The notes: generated from the letters alone by a model not told the origin. Shown: positions 26,684 through 38,427, counted from the first letter of the stretch. The stretch is 64,000 nt of DNA from Neptunomonas phycophila (GCF_001922575.1 NZ_MRCI01000001.1:62001-126000); one strand, 5' to 3'. Made by a program: numbers and translations.

Positions 26684-27706
26684 TTAAACCGCTAAGCCAA
26701 GCGATTTTCCACACAGTGTTAAACTGATGTCGCAGAGCATAAGCCACACATTGCCTGCGCCGATACCTTTAATAGCTTTGTCTAGCGCTTGGCTCTCACG
26801 CAATACGTGCTCAAGGTCTTGTGTGGATAAGCGATCAGCGCTACGACGTAATGTGCTTTTGCGTTTTCCCCAAATCCGCTCTTTTTGGCAGATGGTTTCG
26901 TACGCTAAACCCCGTTCTAAGCCTTGTTTGATGGCAAAAAGCGTGCGGGTTTCTTTTGTGAGAGCCCATAGCACAATAGGAGGTTCAGTCCCTTCTTGTT
27001 TTAGGACGTTGAGAATTTTGATACATCGCTCGCCTTGACCGGCAGCGATGGCATCCATCAAGCCAAAAACATCGTAGCGAGAGCTGTCTGATACCGCATC
27101 AATAATGTGGTCTGCCGTGATTGACCCTGTTGGGTAGAGAAGATGCAGTTTGTCGAGCTCTTGCTTGGCGGCCAATAGGTTCCCTTCTACGCGGTCGCAC
27201 AGTAATTGAACGGCGGCATCGTCGAGTTGCATATGTAATGACTTGGCGCGATGTCTAAGCCAGCCCGGTAACTGCGTGATCTCAACAGGCCAAATTTCCA
27301 CGTAGGCGCCAGCCTTTTCAATTTGTTTAACCCATGCGGACTTTTTAGTACCACCATCGAGTTTGTCGGCAATGATCAGTAAGACATTTTCGGGGGGCGC
27401 GTGCCGAATATACTCTTGGATTATTTCGCTGGCCGCTTTGTTAACTTTATGGCTACCTAAGCGAATTTCGATGAGCTTTTGTTCGGCGAACAGCGACAAC
27501 GCGTTGGCACATTCAAGTAAGTAATCCCACTTGAACTGGCCTTCAACATGCAGTACTTCGCGTTCTGAAAAGCCGTGAGTACGTAGCTGATTGCGGATTT
27601 GGTCACAGCTTTCTTCAACAATAAGAGGCTCGTCACCTGCTACTAAGTAAACGGGTAAAGGCGCTTTTTGTAGTTGGCCGTGTAGTTGCTCAGGTGAAAG
27701 CTTCAT
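26684..27706 (-). CDS. holA: DNA polymerase III subunit delta
   Basis: The 340-residue delta subunit of the clamp loader, which opens the beta clamp. It has the AAA+-like N-terminal fold (LPVYLVAGDEPLIVEE), the FAEQKLIEIRL region and the C-terminal collar helices ending LTLCGKSLGL. I chose the ATG at 27706 (MKLSPEQL), ten bases after the lptE stop, rather than the longer frame that runs back into lptE. lptE-holA downstream of leuS is the standard order. Confidence 0.94.
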   Translation of the reverse strand: MKLSPEQLHGQLQKAPLPVYLVAGDEPLIVEESCDQIRNQLRTHGFSEREVLHVEGQFKWDYLLECANALSLFAEQKLIEIRLGSHKVNKAASEIIQEYIRHAPPENVLLIIADKLDGGTKKSAWVKQIEKAGAYVEIWPVEITQLPGWLRHRAKSLHMQLDDAAVQLLCDRVEGNLLAAKQELDKLHLLYPTGSITADHIIDAVSDSSRYDVFGLMDAIAAGQGERCIKILNVLKQEGTEPPIVLWALTKETRTLFAIKQGLERGLAYETICQKERIWGKRKSTLRRSADRLSTQDLEHVLRESQALDKAIKGIGAGNVWLMLCDISLTLCGKSLGLAV

Positions 27707-27716
27707 TTGAGAAATC

Positions 27717-28208
27717 TTATTGAGCTCGCGCGATGTATTGACGCACAATCCGGTCCGCTAATGTTTGCCACATTTCGCGTTTGATTGTGCGTTGCAGCGT
27801 GGCGCTGGCTGTCTCCTTGTCGGCATCATAGTCGAGGATTTTTTCGGTAAAGGCGCTTAACTCGCCGGATACCGACTGTTGATCTCGATTCATAACCTCA
27901 AAGGTTACCTGCATTAGCATTTCGTATTCATCAACGTTAGCGTTGCTATCAATTGTGATTGATCGACGGTTCTGTTGGACATTCCGAATCGCTAGGGTAT
28001 ACGGAGCATCGGCGGTGATTAATACACCTTGCTTGCGCAAGCTGGTTTTTAAAGCGCGTTCCAAGTTTGCTGGCGTGTCGCTCGTTAGGATTAAAGAAAC
28101 GTGGCGTGCCGATTCCGGTAAGGGTTGGTAACCGCTTAGTTGAAAGCCGCAAGCCGTTAGACCTAACAAGGAGGCTAACAGTAAAAACAGACAAGTAACG
28201 CGCTTCAT
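27717..28208 (-). CDS. lptE: LPS-assembly lipoprotein LptE
   Basis: A 163-residue outer-membrane lipoprotein that plugs the LptD barrel and helps insert lipopolysaccharide. The lipobox is LTACG, followed by FQLSGYQPLPE and a YTLAIRNVQQNRRSITID core typical of the family. The start MKRVTCLF at 28208 gives a standard signal peptide (an in-frame ATG exists at 28217). It lies 33 bases after the leuS stop. Confidence 0.92.
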   Translation of the reverse strand: MKRVTCLFLLLASLLGLTACGFQLSGYQPLPESARHVSLILTSDTPANLERALKTSLRKQGVLITADAPYTLAIRNVQQNRRSITIDSNANVDEYEMLMQVTFEVMNRDQQSVSGELSAFTEKILDYDADKETASATLQRTIKREMWQTLADRIVRQYIARAQ

Positions 28209-28241
28209 GTGTATCACAGCAGTGCTCCGGTTAGTCAGTTA

Positions 28242-30887
<2,646 letters not shown>

Positions 30888-30991
30888 TTAATGGTCTACT
30901 GGTAAGTTAGGAATATGCTGCATAGGATACAATATAAGCAGAGCTGACTACAGCAGAATGGAATGCTAATTCGTCAGACATAGGGGGAAAC

Positions 30992-31534
30992 ATGGATAAG
31001 CACGATAAAAAACAGCAAACCACGCCCACTGAACAGGTTCGTTTATACGATCGAGTCTTGGCTCGTTTAGAGGCAACGCTTGATAAAGCTGAGCATAAAT
31101 CATGGGATTACCTCAAAACGAAGATCGATGAAGCCATTGAGCTTGAGCAAACAGCCGAAGAGATGACGCGTGACGAGTTAGATCTACTTAAAGCTTACCT
31201 AGTGCGTGACCTGCAACAACTAGGTCATTATGCGCATGAAACGGGTGAAGGTGTTGCTGCGTGGTTGAATTTTGATCTGAACTATCTAGAAGACACATTC
31301 GTGGAGCGTCTAAAAGGTCTGGCTGATAAGACGCGGTTAGATTATGAGCGCTTACGTGAGCAGCTGGATCATGGCGCTGATCAGTATATGGCAGGGGAAA
31401 TTACTGCCGGTGGTACATTTGAGTGCCTAGCGTGTGGTAAGAAGCAGGAGCTAAAACAAACAGGGCTTTTGGTGCCTTGTACGCAATGTCAAAGTGAGTT
31501 ATTTAGTCGTGTAACGGGCGATTGGTCGGCATAA
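30992..31534 (+). CDS. ybeL: YbeL-type zinc-ribbon protein (DUF1451)
   Basis: A 180-residue protein. A long charged helical N-terminal part (DRVLARLEATLDKAE onward) leads to a C-terminal zinc ribbon, CLACGKK and CTQCQSE. This matches the YbeL/DUF1451 family, which also neighbours leuS in E. coli. Function is unknown. AGGGGG precedes ATG 30992. A TACAAT box lies about 65 bases upstream in the leuS-ybeL divergent region and may be its -10 element. Confidence 0.88.
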   Translation: MDKHDKKQQTTPTEQVRLYDRVLARLEATLDKAEHKSWDYLKTKIDEAIELEQTAEEMTRDELDLLKAYLVRDLQQLGHYAHETGEGVAAWLNFDLNYLEDTFVERLKGLADKTRLDYERLREQLDHGADQYMAGEITAGGTFECLACGKKQELKQTGLLVPCTQCQSELFSRVTGDWSA

Positions 31535-31606
31535 TACATCAGGTGTTTTCATTCATGCGTCGAGCACAGGGTTGTCCCGTGCAAATAAGAATAAAGGAGC
31601 TTTGTT

Positions 31607-32770
31607 GTGTCTACTTTTGAGCACATTATTACGGATAGTGAGAATAATCATCATGAGGTGGACTTTCATCTCACGAATGATTCGTTCGGTATTACCTGCA
31701 CGGCGCCTTTTAGTTTGACGCATCAAGTACTATCTGGAGGTAAGCAGCAAGGTAGTGAGCTGCTTACTTTAACGCAAGGTGATATGACCATTCGGTTCGT
31801 GCCTACACGTGCCATGGCCATCTTAGACGTCGTGGTGGCTGGTACTCGCTTTGGGTGGGACTCGTCGGTTAAAGAGGTCGTGAATCCGGCATTTATTAAC
31901 CAAGAAGCATTTGGCGGTTTAGGTTGGTTAGAAGGGTTTAACGAGATGGTCGTTCGCTGCGGCTATCAATGGGCTGGGCATCCAGGGGTAGACGGCGAAG
32001 AGATGCTGACTTTGCATGGTCGTATACAGAATACGCCGGCTTCGTTTGTGAAACTGACAGTGGATCAGTCACCTCCGCATAACATTACTTTGTCAGCACG
32101 GGTTGATGAGAAATGCTTCAAAAGATCAGACTTTGAAGTCTGGATGCATGTGTCTGTCACACCGGGTGAGAATAAATTAGTTATTCGCGATGAGCTGATT
32201 AACCGTGGCGACTACGAGCGTGAATACCAAGTTATCTATCATAATAACTTTGGGACCCCGGTTTTAGACGCTGGCGGGCAATTACATGTGCCTGCTAAGA
32301 GTGTTTCGCCGTTTAATGAGTATGCCAAACAAGGTCTGGCTAGTTGGGATAGCATTGATCCTCCTCGCAAAGGGTTTGATGAAATGGTGTTTAACGTGTT
32401 CCCTATTAGTGATGAACAGGGGAATACCACGGCTGTGTTGCATAACGCTCAAGCTAATAAAGGGGTGGCGGTAGGCTATAACACGAGCCAGTTACCGGTG
32501 CTTACTATTTGGAAAAACCTTGATACGCCCAAGCAAGGGTATGTGGTCGGGATTGAGCCCGGTACTAGCTTTGCTTATAACCGTCGATATCAGCGGGCGC
32601 TGGGGTTAGTCCCGACAATTGGTGCTAATGAAAGCCGCGAGTTTGATGTGAGTTTCACATTCTTGATGAATGAGCAGCAAGTTGCCTCTCAAGTCGCCGA
32701 TGTGATCTGTTTGCAACATACAACGCTGCTGAGCTTAGACGATGAGCCGCTGGTAACATTGCCAAGCTAA
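31607..32770 (+). CDS. Aldose-1-epimerase-like protein (DUF4432 family)
   Basis: A 387-residue beta-sandwich protein resembling the galactose mutarotase superfamily, DUF4432 branch. Supporting stretches are PTRAMAILDVVVAGTRFGWDS, FGGLGWLEGFNEMVVRCG, the HNNFGTP motif and GIEPGTSFAYNR. Members are thought to act on sugars or sugar acids, but the substrate is unknown. No sugar transport or catabolism genes are adjacent. The start is GTG 31607, with AAAGGAG seven bases before it. Confidence 0.85.
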   Translation: MSTFEHIITDSENNHHEVDFHLTNDSFGITCTAPFSLTHQVLSGGKQQGSELLTLTQGDMTIRFVPTRAMAILDVVVAGTRFGWDSSVKEVVNPAFINQEAFGGLGWLEGFNEMVVRCGYQWAGHPGVDGEEMLTLHGRIQNTPASFVKLTVDQSPPHNITLSARVDEKCFKRSDFEVWMHVSVTPGENKLVIRDELINRGDYEREYQVIYHNNFGTPVLDAGGQLHVPAKSVSPFNEYAKQGLASWDSIDPPRKGFDEMVFNVFPISDEQGNTTAVLHNAQANKGVAVGYNTSQLPVLTIWKNLDTPKQGYVVGIEPGTSFAYNRRYQRALGLVPTIGANESREFDVSFTFLMNEQQVASQVADVICLQHTTLLSLDDEPLVTLPS

Positions 32771-32827
32771 TTTTTATTCACTAAGTTCGTGCAGATGACT
32801 GCGCGAATAAAATGACAAGGATGTTTT

Positions 32828-33262
32828 ATGGATCGTTCCGCGTTAACGCTTGAATGGCAGGTCTTGCAAAATCAGTTTGATAGCTACGAAAAGTGCTCGT
32901 TATTTATAAAGTTGTTTAATGTAGGCATATTAACCCTCGCGCTTGGGAATGAAGCATTAGGCGTTAGTGTTGTCGCCATTATTTTTGTTATTTGGTTGCA
33001 AGATGCCATTTGGAAAACTTATCAATCACGCATTGATGGGCGGTTACAGCTTGTTGAACAGGGGCTGGCGATGGATGGTGAAGCATTTTCTACGAACGAA
33101 TCAGAGCCTACTACTGTTATCGCGTGCCAATATAATCGTGCGTTTGCTGAGCAGCGGCCATCGTTAATAGGATTAATAAGAGAATACGGCTGCCAAGCAT
33201 GTCGGCCTACGGTTGCCTTCCCGCACGCTGTGCTTGTGGTGCTAGCGGTATTTTGCTTGTAG
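32828..33262 (+). CDS. Conserved membrane protein of unknown function
   Basis: A 144-residue protein with two close hydrophobic segments (about 27-42 and 44-60), a charged middle (WKTYQSRIDGRLQLVEQ) and a third hydrophobic segment at the extreme C-terminus. Two cysteines in CQACRP precede the last segment. AAGGATG runs directly into ATG 32828. I do not recognise the family and infer no function. It is convergent with the VF530 gene 12 bases away. Confidence 0.72.
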   Translation: MDRSALTLEWQVLQNQFDSYEKCSLFIKLFNVGILTLALGNEALGVSVVAIIFVIWLQDAIWKTYQSRIDGRLQLVEQGLAMDGEAFSTNESEPTTVIACQYNRAFAEQRPSLIGLIREYGCQACRPTVAFPHAVLVVLAVFCL

Positions 33263-33273
33263 TGAGTGAGGTA

Positions 33274-33492
33274 TTACTCTCTGAAGGTGCGAATATAAAG
33301 CGCTTCAACTTTGGTGCGTGCCCATTCTGTCTTTCGTAAAAAGCTGAGGCTCGACTTGATAGAAGGGTTGCTCTCAAAGCATCGAATGGGGATTAATCTG
33401 GCCAACTCATTCCAGCCGTATCGCGCCTCTAGCTCCGTTACTACCTGCTTTAACGTTATGCCGTGCAGCGGGTTGTTGGGTTGTTCGCTCAT
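33274..33492 (-). CDS. VF530 family small DNA-binding protein (DUF2132)
   Basis: A 72-residue protein matching the VF530/DUF2132 family: NNPLHGITLKQVVTELEARYGW, then CFESNPSIKSSLSFLRKT and WARTKVEALY. The family has a SAP-like helical fold proposed to bind DNA; its biological role is not established. Its ATG overlaps the stop of the upstream DUF2986 gene by one base (TAATG), so the two are translationally coupled. Confidence 0.9.
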   Translation of the reverse strand: MSEQPNNPLHGITLKQVVTELEARYGWNELARLIPIRCFESNPSIKSSLSFLRKTEWARTKVEALYIRTFRE

Positions 33493-33653
33493 TATTGTGA
33501 GGGTTCCGCTTGGTTGTTTTCTGTTAGTTCTGCATCTAACTTGGCGCGCTCCGCTTTAGAAATATAGCGCGGTTTGTTGCTGGGATTTAATTTTGCATTC
33601 GCTTTTTTTGCTTTGCTTTTTAGAATCTGATTTATCTTTTTCTTGCGATTCAT
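33492..33653 (-). CDS. DUF2986 family small basic protein
   Basis: A 53-residue frame from ATG 33653 (MNRKKKINQILKSKAKKAN) to TAA 33494-33492. The sequence is strongly basic, with KPRYISKAERAKLDAE in the second half, matching the short DUF2986 family of marine gammaproteobacteria. Function is unknown; the charge suggests nucleic-acid or ribosome contact (inference). It overlaps the VF530 start by one base. Confidence 0.85.
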   Translation of the reverse strand: MNRKKKINQILKSKAKKANAKLNPSNKPRYISKAERAKLDAELTENNQAEPSQ

Positions 33654-33697
33654 CGGTAAGACCAATAAGTAGTGATAATGATGGTGGCTAGGATACG

Positions 33698-34228
33698 CTA
33701 ATCACAATATTCATCACGTTTTTGTTTGATACTGTCGCGAATCTCTTCGGCACTCTGCCCTGAAAACTTCATGGTATTACCTGTGAGGGGGTGGATCGCT
33801 TTGAGCGTGTCTTTGTCGCGAATGTCTGCGTATTGCTCTTTGTAGTGCTCGCATTGTTCTTCACGGTATTCTTCTTCCGATGCATCACGCTTTCTTGCGG
33901 AATCAGCTCGGCTCAACAGCCTGTCTTTTTTGCGCTCTTCTCGTTCACGCTCGTAGGACGCCTGATCTAATAACCGTTGTTGGCGATAGGCGTTTTGTCG
34001 GTCAGGGGGCGCTACTTTTAGCTCCATTTTTTCTACGTTAGGTGTGGTTTTGTTGCTTTCGGATACCTTAGGAGGAACGCTTGAAAAATGAAGTTTGCCG
34101 TTGGCGTCTTTCCACTTGTACACCTCCGCAAATGCTGGCGGGACGGACAGAATAGCCGCCAAGCAGAGAAGGGGCTTGGTCAAACAAAAAATATAGCTTG
34201 TCGAAGCAGGTTGGGTATGATTTGGCAT
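33698..34228 (-). CDS. Periplasmic DUF4124 domain protein
   Basis: A 176-residue protein. The signal peptide (to about residue 34, PPAFA) is followed by a DUF4124 domain, EVYKWKDANGKLHFSS, a small beta fold common in gammaproteobacterial envelope proteins. A long highly charged helix rich in Arg, Glu and Lys (about 75-130) and a C-terminal piece with two cysteines (EEQCEHYKE and DEYCD) follow. Function is unknown. The n-region of the signal is long, so the true start could be slightly downstream, but no internal ATG supports that. Confidence 0.82.
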   Translation of the reverse strand: MPNHTQPASTSYIFCLTKPLLCLAAILSVPPAFAEVYKWKDANGKLHFSSVPPKVSESNKTTPNVEKMELKVAPPDRQNAYRQQRLLDQASYEREREERKKDRLLSRADSARKRDASEEEYREEQCEHYKEQYADIRDKDTLKAIHPLTGNTMKFSGQSAEEIRDSIKQKRDEYCD

Positions 34229-34333
34229 ATTGGCTTACTATCGTTTTTATATGTCATTTTTGATAGCTAAAACTATCGCTGATCTAGAGCTACTGTATGT
34301 AAGAATGCTATTGCTCTTATATCAAAACTAGTA

Positions 34334-34367
34334 AAAGCAGCCTGAATAACAAATATCAGGCTGCTTT
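34334..34367 (-). terminator. Intrinsic terminator after purC
   Basis: A 12-bp stem, aaagcagcctga with tcaggctgcttt, around a 10-base loop, lies 11 bases past the purC stop on the minus strand and is followed there by TTTTAC. It separates purC from the DUF4124 gene. Confidence 0.82.
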
Positions 34368-34378
34368 AAAGGGTAAAA

Positions 34379-35482
34379 TTAATCGATTAAGCCGTATTGG
34401 TCACGCAGGATGGTGATAATCTCTTGTTTAGGGTTATCAGATAACGATAACGGTGCACCAATCACTTTTTCTGCAATACCGACATACGTGCGGCTAATAT
34501 CCATCATAACCTCTTCAGGTAATGCATTGTCACGCGCTAAGGCTTCACGCTCAGGCATACGCTCTTTGTTAAGCAAGATATCAGGGTCAGGAAAGTTAGT
34601 CAGTAACCACTGGCGGAAGCCTTCTTTAGAGTTTTCAACAATTTTCCCTTCGCGGTAGGCTGCACCATCCCAAATACGTGATGAGTCTGGTGTGCCCACT
34701 TCGTCCATGTAGATCAGCTTTTCGTTGCCGGCCGCATCAGTAACGTAACCAAACTCAAATTTAGTATCGACAAAGATCTGATCCAGTTTTGCTAGCTCGT
34801 CGCTGATCACGTTAAAGCCTTCTTTTAGCAGCTTTTCGTATTGTGCAATATCGTCTTTGCTGCGCAGGTTAAAGGCTTCGAAGTTATCCTCTAAATTTTG
34901 ACGGGTAATGTTCACATCATCAGCTTCTGGCACACCAGGAATACCGCGCAAAATCCCTTTAGTTGAAGGGGTAATCAGCAACTCAGGGAGTTTTTGGTCT
35001 TTCTGTAAACCTTCAGGCAAAGTGATTCCGCAAAACTCCCGTTCGCCTTTGCTGTAAGCACGCCACATAGAACCGGTAATGTATTGGCGGCAAATTGCTT
35101 CAACCATAACGGGTTTAGCTTTTTGCACGATCCATACGAATGGGTGGGGAATATCGAGGATATGGCTATCGGCTAGACCGTTTTCGCGGAACAGTTTAAA
35201 CCACTGATTTGAGATAGTGTTAAGTGCTGCACCTTTACCAGGCACTCCGTTCAAGCCGCCCTCGCCATGCCAAATGCAATCGAATGCGGAGATACGGTCA
35301 CTGATGACCATGATAGCTAATGGCGCATCAGGTGCCACATTGTAGCCCTTTTCTTTGATAAGGCGCTGGCTGTCGGCCTCTGTTAGCCAATAAACAGAGC
35401 GTACTTTACCGCTGTGCACCGGCTTGTCGGTACGAATAGGTAGATCGTTGTTAACAGCCAGTACTTTATCGGCAAGACTCAT
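34379..35482 (-). CDS. purC: Phosphoribosylaminoimidazole-succinocarboxamide synthase
   Basis: A 367-residue SAICAR synthase of purine synthesis, of the long form found in Vibrio and other marine gammaproteobacteria rather than the roughly 237-residue E. coli form. Motifs: [31 protein letters not shown] and [14 protein letters not shown]. The start [12 protein letters not shown] at 35482 has AAAGGA ten bases upstream; the longer frame begins with TTG at 35509 and would include that ribosome site. It is divergent from trpR. Confidence 0.95.
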   Translation of the reverse strand: MSLADKVLAVNNDLPIRTDKPVHSGKVRSVYWLTEADSQRLIKEKGYNVAPDAPLAIMVISDRISAFDCIWHGEGGLNGVPGKGAALNTISNQWFKLFRENGLADSHILDIPHPFVWIVQKAKPVMVEAICRQYITGSMWRAYSKGEREFCGITLPEGLQKDQKLPELLITPSTKGILRGIPGVPEADDVNITRQNLEDNFEAFNLRSKDDIAQYEKLLKEGFNVISDELAKLDQIFVDTKFEFGYVTDAAGNEKLIYMDEVGTPDSSRIWDGAAYREGKIVENSKEGFRQWLLTNFPDPDILLNKERMPEREALARDNALPEEVMMDISRTYVGIAEKVIGAPLSLSDNPKQEIITILRDQYGLID

Positions 35483-35614
35483 ATGCGCAGTGTCCTTTGT
35501 TAAACTCAAGAGCAGGTTAAAGATCAGTGGATAGTTAAAGACAGGATTTTAGCAGAATAGAGAAACGTAGACACACTCTAACCAGCATTCGCTTTCTACT
35601 TAAAATACATAATT

Positions 35615-35634
35615 GCACTAGCATACTAGTACGC
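35615..35634. promoter_or_regulatory. TrpR operator upstream of trpR
   Basis: The 20-base sequence gcactagcatactagtacgc has two ACTAG half sites with the spacing of the E. coli trp operator (ACTAGTTAACTAGTACGC core). It lies 22 bases before the trpR ATG. A TTGCAC -35-like box (35613-35618) overlaps its left half, so bound repressor should block transcription of trpR-trpE-trpG. Confidence 0.85.
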
Positions 35635-35655
35635 AAATACATTACACTGCTCGCT

Positions 35656-35907
35656 ATGGATAAAACGAATACTGAAAACGAACATATTGCCGCCTTAGTG
35701 CAGCACTTGCTGGCGATTGACTCAGAAGCGTCGATGGAAAGTGCTTTGCGCAGCTTGTTGACTCCGTCTGAGTTTACGGAAGTGACTAAGCGTCTGCAGA
35801 TATTTCGCATGCTAGAGCAGGGCATACCGCAGCGCCAGATAGCAGAAACGTTAGGCGTGGGTATTGCTACAGTGACGCGTGGATCACGCGCGCTTAAAGG
35901 TGAATAA
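35656..35907 (+). CDS. trpR: Trp operon repressor TrpR
   Basis: An 83-residue all-helical repressor that binds DNA when loaded with tryptophan. The family core is clear: LRSLLTPSEFTEVTKRL, then GIPQRQIAETLGVGIATVTRGSR, whose QRQIAETLGVG segment is the helix-turn-helix. It is shorter at the N-terminus than E. coli TrpR (108). A TrpR operator precedes it and trpE starts 52 bases downstream, so it probably controls itself and trpEG. Confidence 0.95.
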   Translation: MDKTNTENEHIAALVQHLLAIDSEASMESALRSLLTPSEFTEVTKRLQIFRMLEQGIPQRQIAETLGVGIATVTRGSRALKGE

Positions 35908-35959
35908 CCCATAGATATGGCGATCTGTGTTCGTCGGATAACCAATTATAGAGATCATC

Positions 35960-37354
35960 ATGGCCAAAAAACCTGAACCGATAAAACTGCCCCGCAAGCC
36001 GCATTATGTTGCGGTGGCAGCCGATTGCGATTTTTTCGCACTCTTTAAAAAGATCGAAAAGCAGTTTGATACCTGTTTTATGTTGGAGTCTTTGGGCGAA
36101 GAGAGCTTTATCTCGCGTTACTCCATCATCGGGTTTGACCCAGAACAGATTTTATATGCGAACGGTAAAACGCTCACCATTCAAGAACGGGATGGCAGCA
36201 GCGAGACCTACGAAAGCGATAATCCATACTACTTACTGCGCGATATCATTCCGCAAAATGTGATCTCTCGTAAGTATGCGGGTGGCTTAACCGGTTACCT
36301 AGGCTATGACAGCATGAATTACTTTGAGCCTAGCCTGAGCCTGCAAACCAGCGAGCATTTTGATGCGTTCAAATTTGGACTGTTTAAAGACGGTCTTATC
36401 CTAGACAAAATGACCGGTGAAATTTTTTACTTCTATTACACCGATAATCGTATTGAGTTGATCAACGAACTTATCGCTCGCCCGTACGAAGGTAATGGCC
36501 CCTTAAGCATCACCAATTTGGGCGATACCATGTCCCAAAGCGAGCATGCCGATGCGGTGATGAAGGTGAAACAAGACATCATCGACGGCAAAATATTCCA
36601 AACAGAAGTCGGTTTTAAAAAGCGTTTCAAGTTAGAAGGCGACACTATCAATATTTACGAGCAACTGCGTGAAGTAAACCCATCGCCGCAGATGTATTAC
36701 GTGAAATTTGGAGATCAAAAACTCATTGGTGCAAGCCCAGAGCTGCTGTTCCGTCTACGCCAAGGCGAGATGGAAACCTTCCCGCTGGCCGGCACTGCGA
36801 TGCGTGGCAAAAACGAAGAAGAAGACCGCGAATTAGCGCGCGTGCTACTCAATGACCCTAAAGAGATTGCCGAGCACAATATGATCGTCGATCTACACCG
36901 CAACGACATTGGCCGTGTTGCCCAGTTTGGTACCGTTAAAGTGCGTAGCTTGATGGACATCAAGCGCTTTAGTCATGTACAGCATATCTCCAGTGAGATT
37001 GTTGGGATTATCGCCGAAGAACACGACATGTTCTCTGCATTAGCCAGTAACTTCCCCGCCGGTACGTTAACGGGTGCACCTAAAATTGAAGCAATGAAGA
37101 TCATTGATGATCTTGAAGCGGATGGTCGTGGCCCTTACGGCGGCGCAGTTGGGCACTTCTCGTTTAATGGTGATTGCACATTCGCCATCCCAATTCGTAC
37201 AGTATTTGCCAATGGTGAACAAGCGTATGTACAAACCTGCGGCGGTAACGTGTACGACTCCAATGCTGAAGATGAGTATGAAGAGATTCGCCGTAAATTT
37301 GCCGGTACTAAAAAAGTATTAGATCAGTTTATTAAGGCGGAGGTGTCATCATGA
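35960..37354 (+). CDS. trpE: Anthranilate synthase component I
   Basis: A 464-residue chorismate-using enzyme, first step of tryptophan synthesis, paired with TrpG. It has the FMLES motif (LLES-type tryptophan feedback site), GKIFQTEVGFKKRF, VDLHRNDIGRV, GTLTGAPKIEAM and a CGGNVYDSNAEDEYEE end. It is about 40-50 residues shorter than usual gammaproteobacterial TrpE, and several signature positions differ (DLHRND for DLARND, TLTGAPK for TLSGAPK), so it belongs to a divergent branch. PabB is less likely given the feedback motif, TrpR and TrpG neighbours. It overlaps trpG by ATGA. Confidence 0.88.
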   Translation: MAKKPEPIKLPRKPHYVAVAADCDFFALFKKIEKQFDTCFMLESLGEESFISRYSIIGFDPEQILYANGKTLTIQERDGSSETYESDNPYYLLRDIIPQNVISRKYAGGLTGYLGYDSMNYFEPSLSLQTSEHFDAFKFGLFKDGLILDKMTGEIFYFYYTDNRIELINELIARPYEGNGPLSITNLGDTMSQSEHADAVMKVKQDIIDGKIFQTEVGFKKRFKLEGDTINIYEQLREVNPSPQMYYVKFGDQKLIGASPELLFRLRQGEMETFPLAGTAMRGKNEEEDRELARVLLNDPKEIAEHNMIVDLHRNDIGRVAQFGTVKVRSLMDIKRFSHVQHISSEIVGIIAEEHDMFSALASNFPAGTLTGAPKIEAMKIIDDLEADGRGPYGGAVGHFSFNGDCTFAIPIRTVFANGEQAYVQTCGGNVYDSNAEDEYEEIRRKFAGTKKVLDQFIKAEVSS

Positions 37355-38016
37355 AAGTCTTTATTGTGGATAACTACGACTCCTTTACCTACAACCTGTA
37401 TCAGTTCATTGGTGAAATTCTGACATCTGAAAAATCGAAAGGGCGTGTGGATGACTTCCAGATCATCGTAAAGCGTAACGATGAAGTCACCTTGGAGCAG
37501 ATTAAAGCTGAGAATCCAGACCGCATCATTATCTCCCCTGGGCCAGGCTCACCGGATGATGAGAAATACTTTGGCGTGTGCGCACAGGTTATAAAAGAAC
37601 TGGGTAAATCTACGCCGCTGTTAGGTGTGTGTTTGGGGATGCAGGGTATTACTCATGTATTTGGCGGAAAGGTGGTTAAAGCGCCGCTGCCGATGCACGG
37701 TAAAGTTAGCCCTATTAGTCACGATGGTGAGGGGATGTTCCATGAGATTCCTGATCAGTTAGAGGTGATGCGTTATCATTCTTTGATTGCACAATCGGAG
37801 AGTTTCCCGCAAGCACTGAAAGTGACAGCTGTGGTAGGTGATCTACAGTTATCTGATTTTGAGAACCCAGCAAAAGTTCGTCAGGGTGGTGAGTTTGAAA
37901 TTATGGGGGTTCAGCACAGAGAATTTCCTATCTATGGAATTCAATTTCATCCCGAATCCTTCGCAACTGAAGGCGGAAAAGAGCTGATTAAAAACTTTTT
38001 GTTTTGTAATGGGTAG
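37351..38016 (+). CDS. trpG: Anthranilate synthase glutamine amidotransferase component
   Basis: A 221-residue class I glutamine amidotransferase that feeds ammonia to TrpE. It has the opening DNYDSFTYNLYQFIGE, the oxyanion SPGPGSP, the nucleophile cysteine in LGVCLGMQ, and the histidine-glutamate pair in HPESFAT. The ATG overlaps the trpE stop by four bases. No trpD or trpC follows; the next gene is convergent yhbY. Confidence 0.95.
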   Translation: MKVFIVDNYDSFTYNLYQFIGEILTSEKSKGRVDDFQIIVKRNDEVTLEQIKAENPDRIIISPGPGSPDDEKYFGVCAQVIKELGKSTPLLGVCLGMQGITHVFGGKVVKAPLPMHGKVSPISHDGEGMFHEIPDQLEVMRYHSLIAQSESFPQALKVTAVVGDLQLSDFENPAKVRQGGEFEIMGVQHREFPIYGIQFHPESFATEGGKELIKNFLFCNG

Positions 38017-38028
38017 TATATGAAGGCG

Positions 38029-38067
38029 AAGTAACCCCTGCCGGAGATATCCGCCAAGGGGTTGCTT
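38029..38067. terminator. Branched hairpin between trpG and convergent yhbY
   Basis: The 11-bp arms aagtaacccct and aggggttgctt (one G-T pair) enclose an inner cgga-gata-tccg hairpin. There is no proper T-run on either side, so termination is plausible but not certain. Confidence 0.5.
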
Positions 38068-38086
38068 GTAAAGCGTGGAAGCGGCT

Positions 38087-38389
38087 TTAACGTAGAATGT
38101 TAGACAGCTTCGGGTTCGGATCCAATGATGCGCGATAGATAAGAGCAATGTTGCCTATTTCTTGCACAACTGTTGCTTCAACTACAGAGCAAAGCTCTTG
38201 TATGAGCTGCTTCTTGATATCTCGATCACCCACAGCAAATTTAACTTTAATCAGCTCGTGGTCTTCAAGTGCGCGGTCCACTTCAAGTTGAATGTTCTCG
38301 GTTAAGCCTTTGCCTGCCACCATAACAATGGGGTTGAGGCTGTGGCCAATTGTGCGAAACTGCTTTTTTTGATCAGATGTCAGGGCCAT
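38087..38389 (-). CDS. yhbY: YhbY, CRM-domain ribosome-associated RNA-binding protein
   Basis: A 100-residue CRS1-YhbY domain protein. The start MALTSDQKKQFRTIGHSLNP at 38389 matches E. coli YhbY (97); the longer frame from 38425 adds 12 unsupported residues. GKGLTENI and the HELIKVKFAVGDR stretch correspond to the RNA-binding GxxG-type loop and core sheet. It associates with pre-50S particles. Divergent from rlmE, as in most gammaproteobacteria. Confidence 0.94.
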   Translation of the reverse strand: MALTSDQKKQFRTIGHSLNPIVMVAGKGLTENIQLEVDRALEDHELIKVKFAVGDRDIKKQLIQELCSVVEATVVQEIGNIALIYRASLDPNPKLSNILR

Positions 38390-38427
38390 ACTAGAATAGT
38401 GTTCTCTTTTGGGTGGCAAAGCCACAT

